Below, piece by piece: positions 9,276 through 18,988 of a stretch of 64,000 nt of DNA. Position numbers and translations under genes: made by a program. Origin of the DNA: JACCZH01 sp963729445 (GTDB lineage Bacteria; Chloroflexota; Chloroflexia; Thermomicrobiales; CFX8). Numbering within the stretch: position 1 is the stretch's first letter; each line of letters opens with the position of its first letter. Under the pieces are notes generated by a model. It worked only from the letters and a program-made list of their open reading frames with translations. It was not told the DNA's origin and made no database searches. The stretch is from assembly GCA_963729445.1 (NCBI GenBank), contig CAVSNU010000005.1:1287385-1351384 (forward strand), written 5' to 3'.

Positions 9276-9790
9276 TGGGCAATGATCAGTCTCCATTCGG
9301 ATGAACGTCAGGAGTCACAACGTGCAGAGCCATCGCCGGATAGCCGTCCCAAGGGACGCAGAGCCCACGCCATGAAGGGGCTAGTCATCCTGAGCGGCAA
9401 AGCAATGCGTTGCCCTGAGCGCCTGATAGTCATCCTGAGCGCAAGCGAAGGATCTCGTGCTGGACTGTCGAGGCGTTTGACCACGAGATCCTTCGCTTGC
9501 GCTCAGGATGACTGATGAACGCTCAGGGTGACTGGTGGTTAGACGGTGACTGGTGGTTAGGCGTTCTGGGTGATTGTCGAGGCGCTTAGGGTGATTATCA
9601 GGATGGCGATCAACGCGCCCAGGAGGACGCTCGATGAGGCGCAATTGCGGCGCATACATCCGGGAATGCTCATGACCTCCATCGACCGATCCTGAGATTG
9701 AGGTTTGTATTCAATTGTCACTATGCGTTCGTCTGATCGTTACCGCATGTAACTGATAAGCGGGTATGGACACGCAGGAAGGTGCCAGCG
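9276..9790. other. Gene-free repeat-rich spacer
   Basis: About 515 bases without a supportable gene. It holds the perfect inverted repeat at 9428-9513, partial copies of the same GTCATCCTGAGCG motif near 9387, and two tandem copies of GTGACTGGTGGTTAG at about 9528-9560. All short reading frames here run through the repeats. Confidence 0.6.
9428..9513. repeat. Perfect 32-bp inverted repeat (GTCATCCTGAGCG family)
   Basis: The left arm at 9428-9459 and the right arm at 9482-9513 are exact reverse complements over 32 bases, separated by 22 bases. The arms contain TCATCCTGAGCGCAAGCG and GGATCTCGTG. A sister element with the same opening motif lies at 38198-38278. This type of palindrome is dispersed through many Chloroflexi genomes. 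No transposase is present. Confidence 0.85.
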
Positions 9791-11008
9791 ATGAGCTCTC
9801 GCTTCACTTCAGCTCGTGTCGGCACTCTCGCCGAAACCATGCACGAGCTCAATGAGTTCTTCAACCGCTCGACCTGGGCGGGACGGCGACACCACCCGGA
9901 CATCTGTGATTTCACCGTGGCCAATCCTCACGAGATGCCGTCGCAGGACTATGTCGACGCGCTGCGGGCCTGGGCCAAGCCGCTCAATGAAGACTGGTTT
10001 GCCTACAAGATGAGTGAGAGCGACGCCCAGCGCGTCGTCGCAAACTCGCTGCGTGACTGGTGCGCGGTTCCGTTTGAGCCGGAGGATATCGCCATGACCA
10101 ACGGCGGAATCGCGGCGCTGTCAGTTGGACTCAAAGCACTCACAGATCCCGGCGACGAGGTGATTTACAGCCTGCCGCGCTGGTTCGGTTATGATCCGCT
10201 GGTCCTTGAAGCTGGGCTGAAACCGGTGAAAGTCAGCTTCAACCACGAGACCTTCGACCTCGATCTCGACGCCATTTCCAGGGCGATTACACTACACACA
10301 CGAGTTGTGATTGTCAACACGCCGCATAACCCGACGGGAAAAATCTACCCGTTTGAGACGCTCGAGCAGCTCGCCGTACTGCTCGACGAGGCCTCGGGAC
10401 GTATTGGCCGCACGATCTACATTCTCTCTGACGAGCCGTACAACCGGATCGTCTTCGATGGCAAGCGCTCGCTGAGCCCAACTGAATTCTATTCGAATAC
10501 GCTGTTGGCCTACAGTTATGGAAAGGCGCTGATCACACCTGGACAGAGAATGGGTTACCTGGCCATGCCACCCACCATGCTGCGACGCGCGGAAGTCTAC
10601 AGGAGCATTGTCACCGTGCAGATAGCTGCGGGCTGGCTCTTTCCCAATGCGCTGCTCCAGCACGCCATCGTCGATCTTGAGAAATTATCCATTGACATCC
10701 CACGTCTCCAGAGGAAGCGCGACCGAATGGTCGGGATACTGCGCGAGATCGGTTACCAGGTACACGTGCCGGAAGGCACCTTCTACGTGCTGCCGCGCTG
10801 CCCCTGGGAGGATGACGTCGCGTTCACCGAGGCGCTGACCCGGCACAACATCTTTGTGATGCCCGGAACGCTCTTTGAGATGCCGGGCTACTTCCGGATA
10901 TCACTCACCGCCAGTGAGGACATGATCGAGCGCAGCGTGGGGGGCTTCACCGCGGTCTTCGACGAAGATGCGACGCGCGCTTCGGATCCTCACCTGGCGA
11001 CGGCCTGA
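9791..11008 (+). CDS. Class I/II PLP-dependent aminotransferase
   Basis: A 405-residue fold-type I aminotransferase. Visible landmarks are NTPHNPTG (about residue 175), the D-E-P-Y motif that contacts the pyridine nitrogen, the SYGKALITPGQRMGYL segment carrying the Schiff-base lysine, and YFRISLTAS with the substrate carboxylate-binding Arg near the C-terminus. AGGAAGG lies eight bases before the ATG at 9791; a GTG three codons earlier is less likely. The specificity (aspartate, aromatic or other amino acid) cannot be assigned. It stands alone, 140 bases from the end of the convergent nadC. Confidence 0.9.
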   Translation: MSSRFTSARVGTLAETMHELNEFFNRSTWAGRRHHPDICDFTVANPHEMPSQDYVDALRAWAKPLNEDWFAYKMSESDAQRVVANSLRDWCAVPFEPEDIAMTNGGIAALSVGLKALTDPGDEVIYSLPRWFGYDPLVLEAGLKPVKVSFNHETFDLDLDAISRAITLHTRVVIVNTPHNPTGKIYPFETLEQLAVLLDEASGRIGRTIYILSDEPYNRIVFDGKRSLSPTEFYSNTLLAYSYGKALITPGQRMGYLAMPPTMLRRAEVYRSIVTVQIAAGWLFPNALLQHAIVDLEKLSIDIPRLQRKRDRMVGILREIGYQVHVPEGTFYVLPRCPWEDDVAFTEALTRHNIFVMPGTLFEMPGYFRISLTASEDMIERSVGGFTAVFDEDATRASDPHLATA

Positions 11009-11147
11009 GCCAAGCTGGGCGCCGGCACGATCGTCAACCTCAACACAGGAGCCGCCCGATCCGACGGTCGGCAGCGCCTCGCTGCGCCGTTGCCCGGATG
11101 TTTGAACCATTCGATCCTGGCCCGCATCCATTCTCAGCAGTCCCCCG

Positions 11148-12038
11148 CTAACTCGAGGTTCGATCTAACAGCAGGCTCAGGTTCAATGCGGTGGCCGAGT
11201 GTGTCAGTGCGCCGGAGGAGAAGTAATCCACCCCGGAGTCAGCCACGGCGCGCGCCGTCTCGCGTGAGATGTCGCCGGAGGCTTCCAGCGTGACGAGACC
11301 ATCTGCCTGCTCGACAGCCTGTCGAAGCTCGTCAGGCGTCATGTTGTCGAGCAATATCATGTCGGCCCCGGCCTCGATCGCCTCGTGAAGCTGCTCGAAC
11401 GTCTCGACCTCGACTTCGATAACGGTCATGGGCCCCGTCGCACGACGGGCCCGCTCGACGGCAGCCGTAATGCCGCCGGCGACGGTGATGTGGTTCTCCT
11501 TGATGAGCACGCCATCGAAGAGGTTGAACCGGTGATTCACCCCACCACCAACCCGCACCGCGTAGCGCTGGAGTGCCCGCAGACCCGGAACCGTCTTGCG
11601 CGTGTCCAGGAGTCGCGCCTGCGTGCCCTTGATTGCGTCCACGATGTCGCGCGTCAATGTCGCGACCCCCGAGAGCTGTTGCAGAAAGTTGAGCGCGACA
11701 CGCTCGCCTGTCAGAATGCCTCGCGCTGGACCGCTGATCGTCGCGATGAGATCACCGTCAGCGACCTTCGTTCCGTCTGCAACGTGTGGCTCGAAACGGA
11801 TCCTGGGATCGATGTTCTGGAATACGACCCCGGCAATCGGCAGTCCCGCCACGACGCCACTGGCGCGCGCGATGATGCGCCCGGACGTCCGCGCATCCGG
11901 GTCAACGATCGCATCGCTGGTCAGATCGCCGCATCCAATGTCCTCTGCCAAGGCGCGTTGCACGACTTCTTCAATGATGTGCCGTGGCGGCACGAGCACA
12001 GCCATTTCGCCACCTACGCTTATGTTCACCTGGGCCAT
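11148..12038 (-). CDS. nadC: Nicotinate-nucleotide pyrophosphorylase (carboxylating)
   Basis: Quinolinate phosphoribosyltransferase converts quinolinate and PRPP to nicotinate mononucleotide in de novo NAD synthesis. Family hallmarks are clear: EDIGCGDLTSDAI near the N-terminus, GERVALNFLQQLSGVATLT, LLDTRKTVPGLRALQRYAVR, GGGVNHRFNLFDGVLIKENH, EVEVETFEQLHEA and DMILLDNM. The ATG at 12038 sits just after GGGGAGGGGAG; the frame could extend upstream but without a ribosome site. Length (296 residues) is normal. No nadA or nadB is adjacent. Confidence 0.96.
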   Translation of the reverse strand: MAQVNISVGGEMAVLVPPRHIIEEVVQRALAEDIGCGDLTSDAIVDPDARTSGRIIARASGVVAGLPIAGVVFQNIDPRIRFEPHVADGTKVADGDLIATISGPARGILTGERVALNFLQQLSGVATLTRDIVDAIKGTQARLLDTRKTVPGLRALQRYAVRVGGGVNHRFNLFDGVLIKENHITVAGGITAAVERARRATGPMTVIEVEVETFEQLHEAIEAGADMILLDNMTPDELRQAVEQADGLVTLEASGDISRETARAVADSGVDYFSSGALTHSATALNLSLLLDRTSS

Positions 12039-12244
12039 CTCCCCTCCCCTACGCGGTTCGTTGCAGGCATTGAACCACTGCTGATCGCAAACGTTCACAC
12101 TTTTGTGACAGGTCGTCCAAATGCCGTTCGCAATTGTCGCGCATTCTTAGAGGGTCGGGGCAACGGGCCCACACCTCCCGCCGGACAACGGCGTCCAGCG
12201 GGAGGTAGACAGTGACCATCACCCAATGAAGGGGAACGCCATTC

Positions 12245-13225
12245 ATGACAGCACTTGTGCAACAGACCGGCACCACATCTGGCGAACGCGGTACGGGCTA
12301 CAGACTCCCGGTACAGCCGCTCGTTGTGCGCGCCGAGGGTCTCACCAAGCGTTACGGCCAGCAGAACGCCGTGTACGAGGCCACCTTCGAGGTGCGGCGC
12401 GGCGAGGTCTTCGGCTTCCTTGGTCCCAATGGATCCGGTAAGAGCACGACGATCGGCATGTTGCTCGGTCTGGTCGAGCCAACCGCTGGACGATTCGAGC
12501 TCTTCGGCATGGGACCGGAACAGCGCAGTGAGGCGCTGGCGCGGGTTGGTGCCATTATCGAGAGCCCGGCCTTCTATCCATACCTCTCAGGCCGCGACAA
12601 CCTGCGCGTGCTGGGCAAGCTTCGGCCAGGTGTCGACGATGCCAGGATCGAAGAGGTCCTCACCATCGTCGGGCTCAGCGAGGCGGCCGGCAAGAAATAC
12701 AAGAACTACTCGCTCGGTATGAAACAGCGTCTCGGCATTGGCTGGACCCTGCTGCACGATCCTGAGTTCCTGGTGCTGGACGAGCCCACCAACGGTCTCG
12801 ACCCAGCCGGCATGATGGAGGTTCGACAGCTTATTCAGCGGCTGGCAGCCGGCGGCAAGACGATCTTCATCTCCAGTCACCTGCTCAATGAGATCGAGCA
12901 GGTGTGTGACCGGGTAGCGATCATTCTGCACGGCAAGATCATTGCCGAAGGTTATGTTGACGAAATCGCCGGCCAGAAGCAGCACATCAGGCTCCAGGTA
13001 GACAGACCGGATGAGGCGGTCACCATTCTACGCGGCCTGGATGGTGTCGATTCGGTGAAACGCGAGCATGACGAGCTGATCGTCGTCGCACCCGCCGTGC
13101 GCCCTTCCTCCCTGAACCTCGCCCTGGTGCAGGCCGGTATCGCCGTGGACGAGATCCGCACGAGTAGCAACACCCTTGAGCAGGCGTTCATGGAGCTCAC
13201 CAACGACTCCGCTGGCATGGCATAA
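12245..13225 (+). CDS. ABC transporter ATP-binding protein (BcrA/DrrA-type)
   Basis: A 326-residue ATPase with Walker A GPNGSGKST, signature YSLGMKQRLG, Walker B FLVLDEPTNGLDP and the switch His in ISSHLLNE. After the nucleotide domain (about residues 25-245) a C-terminal arm with D-G-V-D-S-V...A-G-I-A-V-D-E-I-R is typical of bacitracin/daunorubicin-type exporters. The ATG at 12245 follows AAGGGGAACG. The permease gene starts 53 bases downstream, and a response regulator plus kinase follow it. The unit may be a stress- or peptide-responsive exporter with its own sensor (inference). Confidence 0.92.
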   Translation: MTALVQQTGTTSGERGTGYRLPVQPLVVRAEGLTKRYGQQNAVYEATFEVRRGEVFGFLGPNGSGKSTTIGMLLGLVEPTAGRFELFGMGPEQRSEALARVGAIIESPAFYPYLSGRDNLRVLGKLRPGVDDARIEEVLTIVGLSEAAGKKYKNYSLGMKQRLGIGWTLLHDPEFLVLDEPTNGLDPAGMMEVRQLIQRLAAGGKTIFISSHLLNEIEQVCDRVAIILHGKIIAEGYVDEIAGQKQHIRLQVDRPDEAVTILRGLDGVDSVKREHDELIVVAPAVRPSSLNLALVQAGIAVDEIRTSSNTLEQAFMELTNDSAGMA

Positions 13226-13277
13226 GTAGCACCCCCTCTCCGGGACCGAAGATAGATTGAGAAGGAACGACAGCATT

Positions 13278-14192
13278 ATGGTTGCACAGGCACACGAGGG
13301 GCTCCGGCCCATTCCGAGCGATGGGACGATTGAGCCTCGCCCAGCTGGATTACGTCATCTGCACGCAATGGAATCGCTCAAAATGCGCAAACGGCCGATG
13401 ACCTGGGTGATCGTCGCCCTCATGCTCGCAGCATCGTTCGGTATTCCGCTGCTGGGGTACATCGCCGTGAACGCCTCGGCGTTTTCTTCGTCCGCCGAGA
13501 AGGCGGATCGACTGAGCTCCTTCTTGTTGCCGCAAGGCATCGCCAGCGCGATTGAGATCACCAACGTTGTTGGTCATATTCTGTTGATCGTACTCGCTGC
13601 CGGCATCATTGGATCAGAATACGGCTGGGGCACGACCCGGGTTCTGGTCGGGTCGGGAGCGAACCGCACCAAGCTCATGCTGGCCAAGGTCCTGTATCTG
13701 GCCCGCTTTTCGCTCGGCTTTCTCCTCGCCGGCACGCTGGCAGGTACCGCTTCGTCGCTGATTGTCACCGCGTTCGGTGGTCACGACGTCTCCCTCGGGA
13801 CGGTCGACGGGGCCTGGTTCGCCGACCTGGGCTTGATGCTGGCGCGCAGCTACTTCACCATGCTGGTGCCGGTGGCGATCGGCTTCGGCGTCTCCGCGCT
13901 CAGCCGATCTCTTGCGGCCGGCATCGCGGTGGGCATCGGGATCATGGCGCTTGAGCCGATTGTGTCGGTTCTGCTCAGCCTACTCGGGAACGTTGGCGAC
14001 GTGCTCAACCAGCTGCTGATCTCCCCGAATGTAAACGCGATCCTCTCCCTCAATGGATTTGGCGAGGTGCGACCGGCGCCCGATGCCCTCAATCCGTGGC
14101 AGGCGGCCGGCGTGCTGCTGGCGTACATCGTCGTCCTGATTGGCTCGTCGATCATCGTCTTCCGCCGCCGTGACGTCCCCTCTGGTTCATAG
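13278..14192 (+). CDS. ABC-2 family transporter permease
   Basis: About 304 residues with six hydrophobic spans. The first follows M-R-K-R-P-M-T-W (VIVALMLAASFGIPLLGYIA). Next come VGHILLIVLAAGIIGSEYGWGTTR, a pattern typical of ABC-2 permeases, and spans near residues 150, 190, 215 and 280 ending IVVLIGSSIIVFRRRD. The ATG at 13278 follows GAAGGAACGACAG; an in-frame TTG at 13257 overlaps that site and is rejected. It pairs with the ATPase at 12245. A hairpin follows the stop codon. Confidence 0.88.
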   Translation: MVAQAHEGLRPIPSDGTIEPRPAGLRHLHAMESLKMRKRPMTWVIVALMLAASFGIPLLGYIAVNASAFSSSAEKADRLSSFLLPQGIASAIEITNVVGHILLIVLAAGIIGSEYGWGTTRVLVGSGANRTKLMLAKVLYLARFSLGFLLAGTLAGTASSLIVTAFGGHDVSLGTVDGAWFADLGLMLARSYFTMLVPVAIGFGVSALSRSLAAGIAVGIGIMALEPIVSVLLSLLGNVGDVLNQLLISPNVNAILSLNGFGEVRPAPDALNPWQAAGVLLAYIVVLIGSSIIVFRRRDVPSGS

Positions 14193-14200
14193 ACTCCATG

Positions 14201-14234
14201 CTCCCGGTGAATCTCAACCCGAGTTCACCGGGAG
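14201..14234 (+). terminator. Hairpin between ABC exporter and two-component genes
   Basis: CTCCCGGTGAA at 14201-14211 pairs exactly with TTCACCGGGAG at 14224-14234. No T run follows, so termination may be partial. A TATAAT hexamer at 14241-14246, 42 bases before the response regulator ATG, could be a -10 box, but no good -35 is visible at the right spacing. Confidence 0.45.
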
Positions 14235-14287
14235 GCTCGCTATAATCATCAGGTTTGAGACACGATCGAACCTCTCCTGGAGTTTGC

Positions 14288-15007
14288 ATGGCACACCTGA
14301 TCGTGGTCGAAGACGAGCGCGAGCTCTCAGCGCTCGTTGTCCAGGCTCTGCAGAGCGACGGCCACACAATTGAAGCGTTCTTCGACGGCACCGGCGCGCT
14401 TGAACGGCTGTCCTCGCCGGCCGGACCGCAGATCGACCTCTGGATTCTCGACCTGATGCTACCGGGCGTGGATGGGCTTGAAATCTGCCGCCAGATTCGA
14501 CGCAGTCAGATCACGCCAATCCTCATGTTAACGGCAAAGTCGACCGAGCTCGATCGCGTCGTCGGACTGGAGCTCGGCGCGGATGACTATCTCTCGAAGC
14601 CCGTATCGTTGCGCGAGCTGCAGGCCCGGGTGTCGGCGATGCTGCGCCGGGTCGAGATGATGCGGGTTGAATCGCGGGTGGTCGAGAACGATGTCCAGCC
14701 AATCGTGCATGACGGACTGCGGATCGACCCCAACCGGCGCGAGGTGCTCGTTGACGGTCAAGCGGTCTCCCTCACCGCCAAGGAGTTTGACCTCTTGAGC
14801 TTGCTCGCCGGGAATCCAGGCAGAGCGTTCAGCCGCGATTATCTCCTGGACCGCGTTTGGGGCAGTGACTTTGCCGGTTTCGACCGCACCATCGACACGC
14901 ACATCCAGCGCCTGCGCCGCAAGCTGGGCGGCGCAGGCACACCGGCTGAGGGCATCGTGACCCTGTGGGGGGTTGGCTACAAGTACGACCCCTCGGTTAA
15001 GGGCTAG
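14288..15007 (+). CDS. OmpR-family response regulator
   Basis: A 239-residue two-component regulator. The receiver domain has the acidic pair E-D-E near the start, the phospho-acceptor Asp in LWILDLMLPGVDG, the switch Thr in LMLTAKS and the Lys in ADDYLSKPVS. The C-terminal winged helix (about 140-235) shows VSLTAKEFDLLSLLA, RDYLLDRVWG and the IDTHIQRLRRKLG recognition helix. Start: ATG at 14288 with CTGGAG upstream, giving the usual M-A-H-L-I-V-V-E-D-E opening. The kinase begins seven bases after its stop codon. Confidence 0.95.
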   Translation: MAHLIVVEDERELSALVVQALQSDGHTIEAFFDGTGALERLSSPAGPQIDLWILDLMLPGVDGLEICRQIRRSQITPILMLTAKSTELDRVVGLELGADDYLSKPVSLRELQARVSAMLRRVEMMRVESRVVENDVQPIVHDGLRIDPNRREVLVDGQAVSLTAKEFDLLSLLAGNPGRAFSRDYLLDRVWGSDFAGFDRTIDTHIQRLRRKLGGAGTPAEGIVTLWGVGYKYDPSVKG

Positions 15008-15014
15008 CGCGGGC

Positions 15015-16628
15015 ATGAGCAACCTCAGGCGCCTCCTCTTCGCACCATTCCTGCTCCTGGTGAGAATGCATACGCCGCTTGCCAGGCGCAAGATCGGCGC
15101 TCAGCTTGTCTATTCACATGTGCTGGTCGTCATCCTGACGGTGATCGTCATTGAAGTGGTCGTTGCGGCCGTGCTGCTGGGGTTCTTACGCTGGGGAGTC
15201 TTGAATGTCGATCAACCGAACTGGTCGCTGGGCGATGATTCGCGAGTCGTCGCCGCGGCACTGAGCGGGAGCGACGCGCCCCGGTCCTCCAGTCTGGAGC
15301 TCAACGAAGAGCAGCGCTTCCGGATTGAGAGCCGCCTCATTGCTCTTACGGGTGCCCCGGCAGACAATACCTTCCCGGGAGCCATCACACAAATCGAGGA
15401 GGCGCTGGTTACCGACGCTCAGGGTGTGGTGATCGCCTCTTCTGACCCTGGGTGGGCCGAGAGAGGGGAGTCAGTAGGGTCCATTGACTACCCCCTGGCG
15501 CGCGATACGACGGCGCGGGCGGTCGAATTGCGCGGCGCACCGACGATTTTCGACCGCGTATGGCTGCTCGATTGGGACGCCGAACGGACCGTCGCATCTC
15601 ACCCCATTTTCACCACTGAGGGCGAGTTCGCCGGCGTCGTCACGATACAGAGCCCGACCTTCTCGCGCCTTGCAAGCCTCCTGGACGGCGACGCGATTTT
15701 TGGGTTGTTAACGGCCAATATCGTGTTGCTCGGCATTATCACGGTGCCGGCTTTCCTGGCGGCACTGCCCGTGGGTATCTGGACGGCGAGGGCATTTACC
15801 AAGCGGCTCACCGTGCTGTCCGAAGCGGCCGACGCTATGTCTCAGGGCGACCTTTCGCGGCGCGTCAACGTACGAGGCGACGACGAGATCAGCAGACTCA
15901 GCGAGCGGTTCAACGAGATGGCAGACCGGCTTGCCGACGTCGATAGCTCGCGCCGCTCCTTTGTCGCCAACGTGTCCCACGAGCTGCGCACCCCGATCGC
16001 AATCATCGGGGGGCACGTCGATGCACTGGTGCAGGCCGACGGGGACAACCGTTCGCTGGCAGTGATCCAGCAGGAAGCCAAGACGCTTGAGCGCCTGGTG
16101 GACGATCTATTCACACTGACGCGGATCGAAGAAGCGGCGCTGCCCTTCGACCTGCAGCGCGTATCGGTCTATGACGTCGTGGCCGAGTCGGTCGAAGGAC
16201 TGAAGACCGTGGCCTGGGAACAGCGCAAGGTCACGGTGCAGTCGCTAGTGTCGCCGGGCGTTGCACCTGTGCTGGCGGACCGTACCCGTTTGCGCCAGAT
16301 TCTGGGAAACCTGTTGTACAACGCGCTGCGGCACACCACCGAAGGCGGTCTCGTGATTGTGAATGCGGCCTCTTGCGCTGACGCGGTTGAGGTGTCCGTC
16401 ACGGATACCGGCATCGGCATCAGCCAGGACGACCTTACGCGGGTCTTCGACCGCTTCTACCAGACGGAGCGTACCGGCCGGAACAGTCAGGGCAGCGGCC
16501 TGGGGCTCGCCATCGTGAAACAGCTCGTCGAAGCGCAGGGTGGTGCCATCGGCGTCACCAGCGTCCCCGGCGAAGGCACGACGTTCCGCTTCAGGCTGCC
16601 GAGAGCAAGAAGCTCGTCCTCGGCCTAG
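15015..16628 (+). CDS. Sensor histidine kinase (HAMP-HisKA-HATPase)
   Basis: A 537-residue membrane kinase. The first span (VLVVILTVIVIEVVVAAVLL) is followed by an extracytoplasmic sensor of about 170 residues, a second span (GLLTANIVLLGIITVPAFLA), and a HAMP domain (LSEAADAMSQGDLSRRV). The HisKA box is FVANVSHELRTPIAII, with the phospho-His. The catalytic domain has NLLYNALRHT (N box), VTDTGIGI (G1) and GSGLGLAIVKQLVE (G2). The ATG at 15015 is preferred over an upstream GTG that would overlap the regulator. The neighbouring ABC exporter suggests, without proving, that it senses an envelope stress relieved by that transporter. Confidence 0.95.
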   Translation: MSNLRRLLFAPFLLLVRMHTPLARRKIGAQLVYSHVLVVILTVIVIEVVVAAVLLGFLRWGVLNVDQPNWSLGDDSRVVAAALSGSDAPRSSSLELNEEQRFRIESRLIALTGAPADNTFPGAITQIEEALVTDAQGVVIASSDPGWAERGESVGSIDYPLARDTTARAVELRGAPTIFDRVWLLDWDAERTVASHPIFTTEGEFAGVVTIQSPTFSRLASLLDGDAIFGLLTANIVLLGIITVPAFLAALPVGIWTARAFTKRLTVLSEAADAMSQGDLSRRVNVRGDDEISRLSERFNEMADRLADVDSSRRSFVANVSHELRTPIAIIGGHVDALVQADGDNRSLAVIQQEAKTLERLVDDLFTLTRIEEAALPFDLQRVSVYDVVAESVEGLKTVAWEQRKVTVQSLVSPGVAPVLADRTRLRQILGNLLYNALRHTTEGGLVIVNAASCADAVEVSVTDTGIGISQDDLTRVFDRFYQTERTGRNSQGSGLGLAIVKQLVEAQGGAIGVTSVPGEGTTFRFRLPRARSSSSA

Positions 16629-16884
16629 ACGGACGCCGGACCAGGACACCATTCCGGTCAATAGCCAAAGTGGAACGAACGCGCGTACAATTCCAAATCT
16701 CTACTACTGGCAAGGCGTTATGCTATAAGAGAGATGTGGGGAGTGTATATCGGTCAACGTTCTGACCGTGTGGGCCTTACCAGGGCACACCGCGCTTGAC
16801 ACTCTGCGCCGCGCTGCCATCAGCCGGCGGGTATCGTGACCCTGCGACCATCGTCGGAACGCACCGTACGCGATGGGATGAGCC

Positions 16885-17862
16885 ATGGACCGATCAGAGG
16901 ACCTACCCGGTGCTGTAGCGGCCAACGCACAGCTACACGGCGACACCGCCGTGGCCACGCCCAGCGTGGTCACAACCAGAGGGCTGGAGTACGTGCCGCC
17001 CTCTCCCTTCAAACGGTTTGTCCGCCGCAACGCACTCACGATCATCATGATCTTGCCGCTGGCGCTCTACATCTTCGGCTTTACCCTCCTGCCGGTCGTT
17101 GACTCGATCCGGCTCTCGTTCGAGGATCGCTTCACCGACCAGTTCCCCACCACGGCCAATTATCGCGAGGTCATCGACAGCGCGAATTTCGGCAGAGCCG
17201 TGCGCAACACCATCGGAATCACGGCGATCGGCGTCACGTTCGAGTTGATCTTTGGGTTGATCATCGCGTTGATGCTGGCGCGCGCGTTCCGTGGACGCGG
17301 GTTCTTCCGCAGCATGGTGTTAATCCCGCTAGGCGTACCGACGCTGGTGGCGGGCGCGGCGATGATCTACATCCTGGGCTTACAGGGCTATCTCAACGAG
17401 ATTCTGCTCCGCCTCAACATCATCGACCAGCAGATTCTCTGGACACAGTCCGGCTGGCGCGGGATGTTCTCGATCGCGATAGCGGACACCTGGAAGACGA
17501 CGCCGCTCGTGATCCTGATTCTGCTGGCGGGACTCGAAGCCATCCCAGGCGATATCTATGAAGCCGCCGAGGTGGATGGCGCCAGCAAGTGGCGCCAGTT
17601 CTGGGACCACACCTTACCGCTGCTGATGCCGGCCATCACCATGGCGGTCATCCTGCGCGCCATCGACGCCTTCCGCATCTTTGACATCGCGATCGTTCTG
17701 GGCGGCAGTCAGGTGCCGGTGATGTCGAGTTTTGTCTACTTCGAGTACTTCGAAGGCAACCTCAACGGAGCCTCCGCGGCTGCCACGATTCTGCTGGCAA
17801 TGATCGTGGTCTTCATCGTGGCGTACTTCGTGATCGTCGAGCGCCGGCGAGGAGATGTGTAA
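16885..17862 (+). CDS. Sugar ABC transporter permease (MalF-like)
   Basis: A 325-residue permease with six spans. The first is IIMILPLALYIFGFTLLPVV, followed by the SIRLSFEDRF segment usual in MalF/UgpA proteins. The EAA loop that contacts the ATPase is YEAAEVDGASKWRQFWDHTL, with the invariant Gly. It opens the cluster malF-malG-binding protein-ATPase. Its TAA stop shares one base with the ATG of the second permease (TAATG), so translation is coupled. The transported sugar is unknown. Confidence 0.93.
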   Translation: MDRSEDLPGAVAANAQLHGDTAVATPSVVTTRGLEYVPPSPFKRFVRRNALTIIMILPLALYIFGFTLLPVVDSIRLSFEDRFTDQFPTTANYREVIDSANFGRAVRNTIGITAIGVTFELIFGLIIALMLARAFRGRGFFRSMVLIPLGVPTLVAGAAMIYILGLQGYLNEILLRLNIIDQQILWTQSGWRGMFSIAIADTWKTTPLVILILLAGLEAIPGDIYEAAEVDGASKWRQFWDHTLPLLMPAITMAVILRAIDAFRIFDIAIVLGGSQVPVMSSFVYFEYFEGNLNGASAAATILLAMIVVFIVAYFVIVERRRGDV

Positions 17863-18738
17863 TGGCAACGCTATCGCGCCCCGCGCAACGCACGAACCCG
17901 GCTGAAGCGCTATTGTTCCGGCTGCGCAACTCGGTCTTCACGCTGGGTTTCGTCTTGCTGGCCGCCTTCTTTGTCGCCTGGTTTGTCTTTCCGCTCTACA
18001 TCCTCTTCAAGGTCTCGGTGAGCGAGCCGCAAGACGTCCTGACCCAGCACCCTCCGTTGTTGATCAAGAACTTTACCTGGGAACACTGGGACGCGATGTT
18101 CAACCTGGACCGCATCCTGCCCCCGCTGCAGATGAGCCTCACGGTCGCCACCGGCACCGCGCGTCATGTGCATCCTGATCGCTGCTCCAGCCGCCTACGC
18201 CATCTCGCGCCTGCCACGCAGCCTGCGCTACTCCATCGTGCTGGCGCTGCTGTTTACGCGCATGTTCCCTGAAGTCACGATCGCGACACCGATTGCCGCC
18301 CGTTTCTACGGCTGGGGGCTGAGCGATTCCGAGATTGGGCTGGTCCTGGCGCACATGATCCGCAACCTGCCCTTTGTCGCCTGGATCCTGGTCGGGACGT
18401 TCCAGGTCATCCCGGTCGATCTGGAAGAGGCGTCGCAGGTGGACGGCGCCGGCCGGATCAGCACGCTGCTACGCATCGTCTTTCCCCTGGCGCTGCCCGG
18501 CATCGTCGTCGCGGCGATTTTTGCCTGGCTCGACTCCTGGAACGACCTCCTCTGGGCGATCTATCTGCTGCCCTCGGAGTTCACGTTGCCGCGCCTGACC
18601 TACTACTACGCCGCGAGAGGAGGGTTCTTTGATGTCGCCACCTTCTCGGTCCTCTTAACGATCCCCGTCTTCTTTATCACCCTGTTCTTGCAGCGGTATA
18701 TCCGCACCGGATACCTCAGCGGCGCGGTCAAGGGCTAG
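17862..18738 (+). CDS. Sugar ABC transporter permease (MalG-like), frameshifted
   Basis: The N-terminal part runs in the ATG frame from 17862 through LGFVLLAAFFVAWFVFPLYI to MSLTVATGTA near 18160. It then shifts +1: VMCILIAAPAAYAISRLPR continues to the TAG at 18738. Dropping one base of the CGCGCG run at about 18158-18164 restores a 291-residue MalG-like protein. The EAA loop is EEASQVDGAGRISTLLRI, and the last span ends with the RYIRTGYLSGAVKG tail typical of MalG permeases. Strong conservation on both sides of the break points to a sequencing error rather than a dead gene. Confidence 0.87.
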
Positions 18739-18988
18739 GATGCGTCACAATGGAAAGAGGACCGGAGCCGTCCTCGCTGTCGTAAACCATCATGAGCGGT
18801 ACGTGTAACGTCGGGGAAGGAGTATCACCAGAGGTACGAGAACCACCCTGCGGACCGTCTCTGTCTGTCCACTTTGCGAAACCGTATCGTCCAGGTTTGC
18901 GCAGTCTCGAAAATGGTCCGCAAGGTGTGGGGCCGTCGCCATGGAGCGACCGAGCCCCTGGCTGACGCAATTCACGAGGAGGAACAGT

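Noticed and set aside
9528..9560. Two tandem GTGACTGGTGGTTAG units as a possible CRISPR or origin iteron array
   Set aside because: There are only two units, with no spacers, no cas or replication genes and no further copies nearby.
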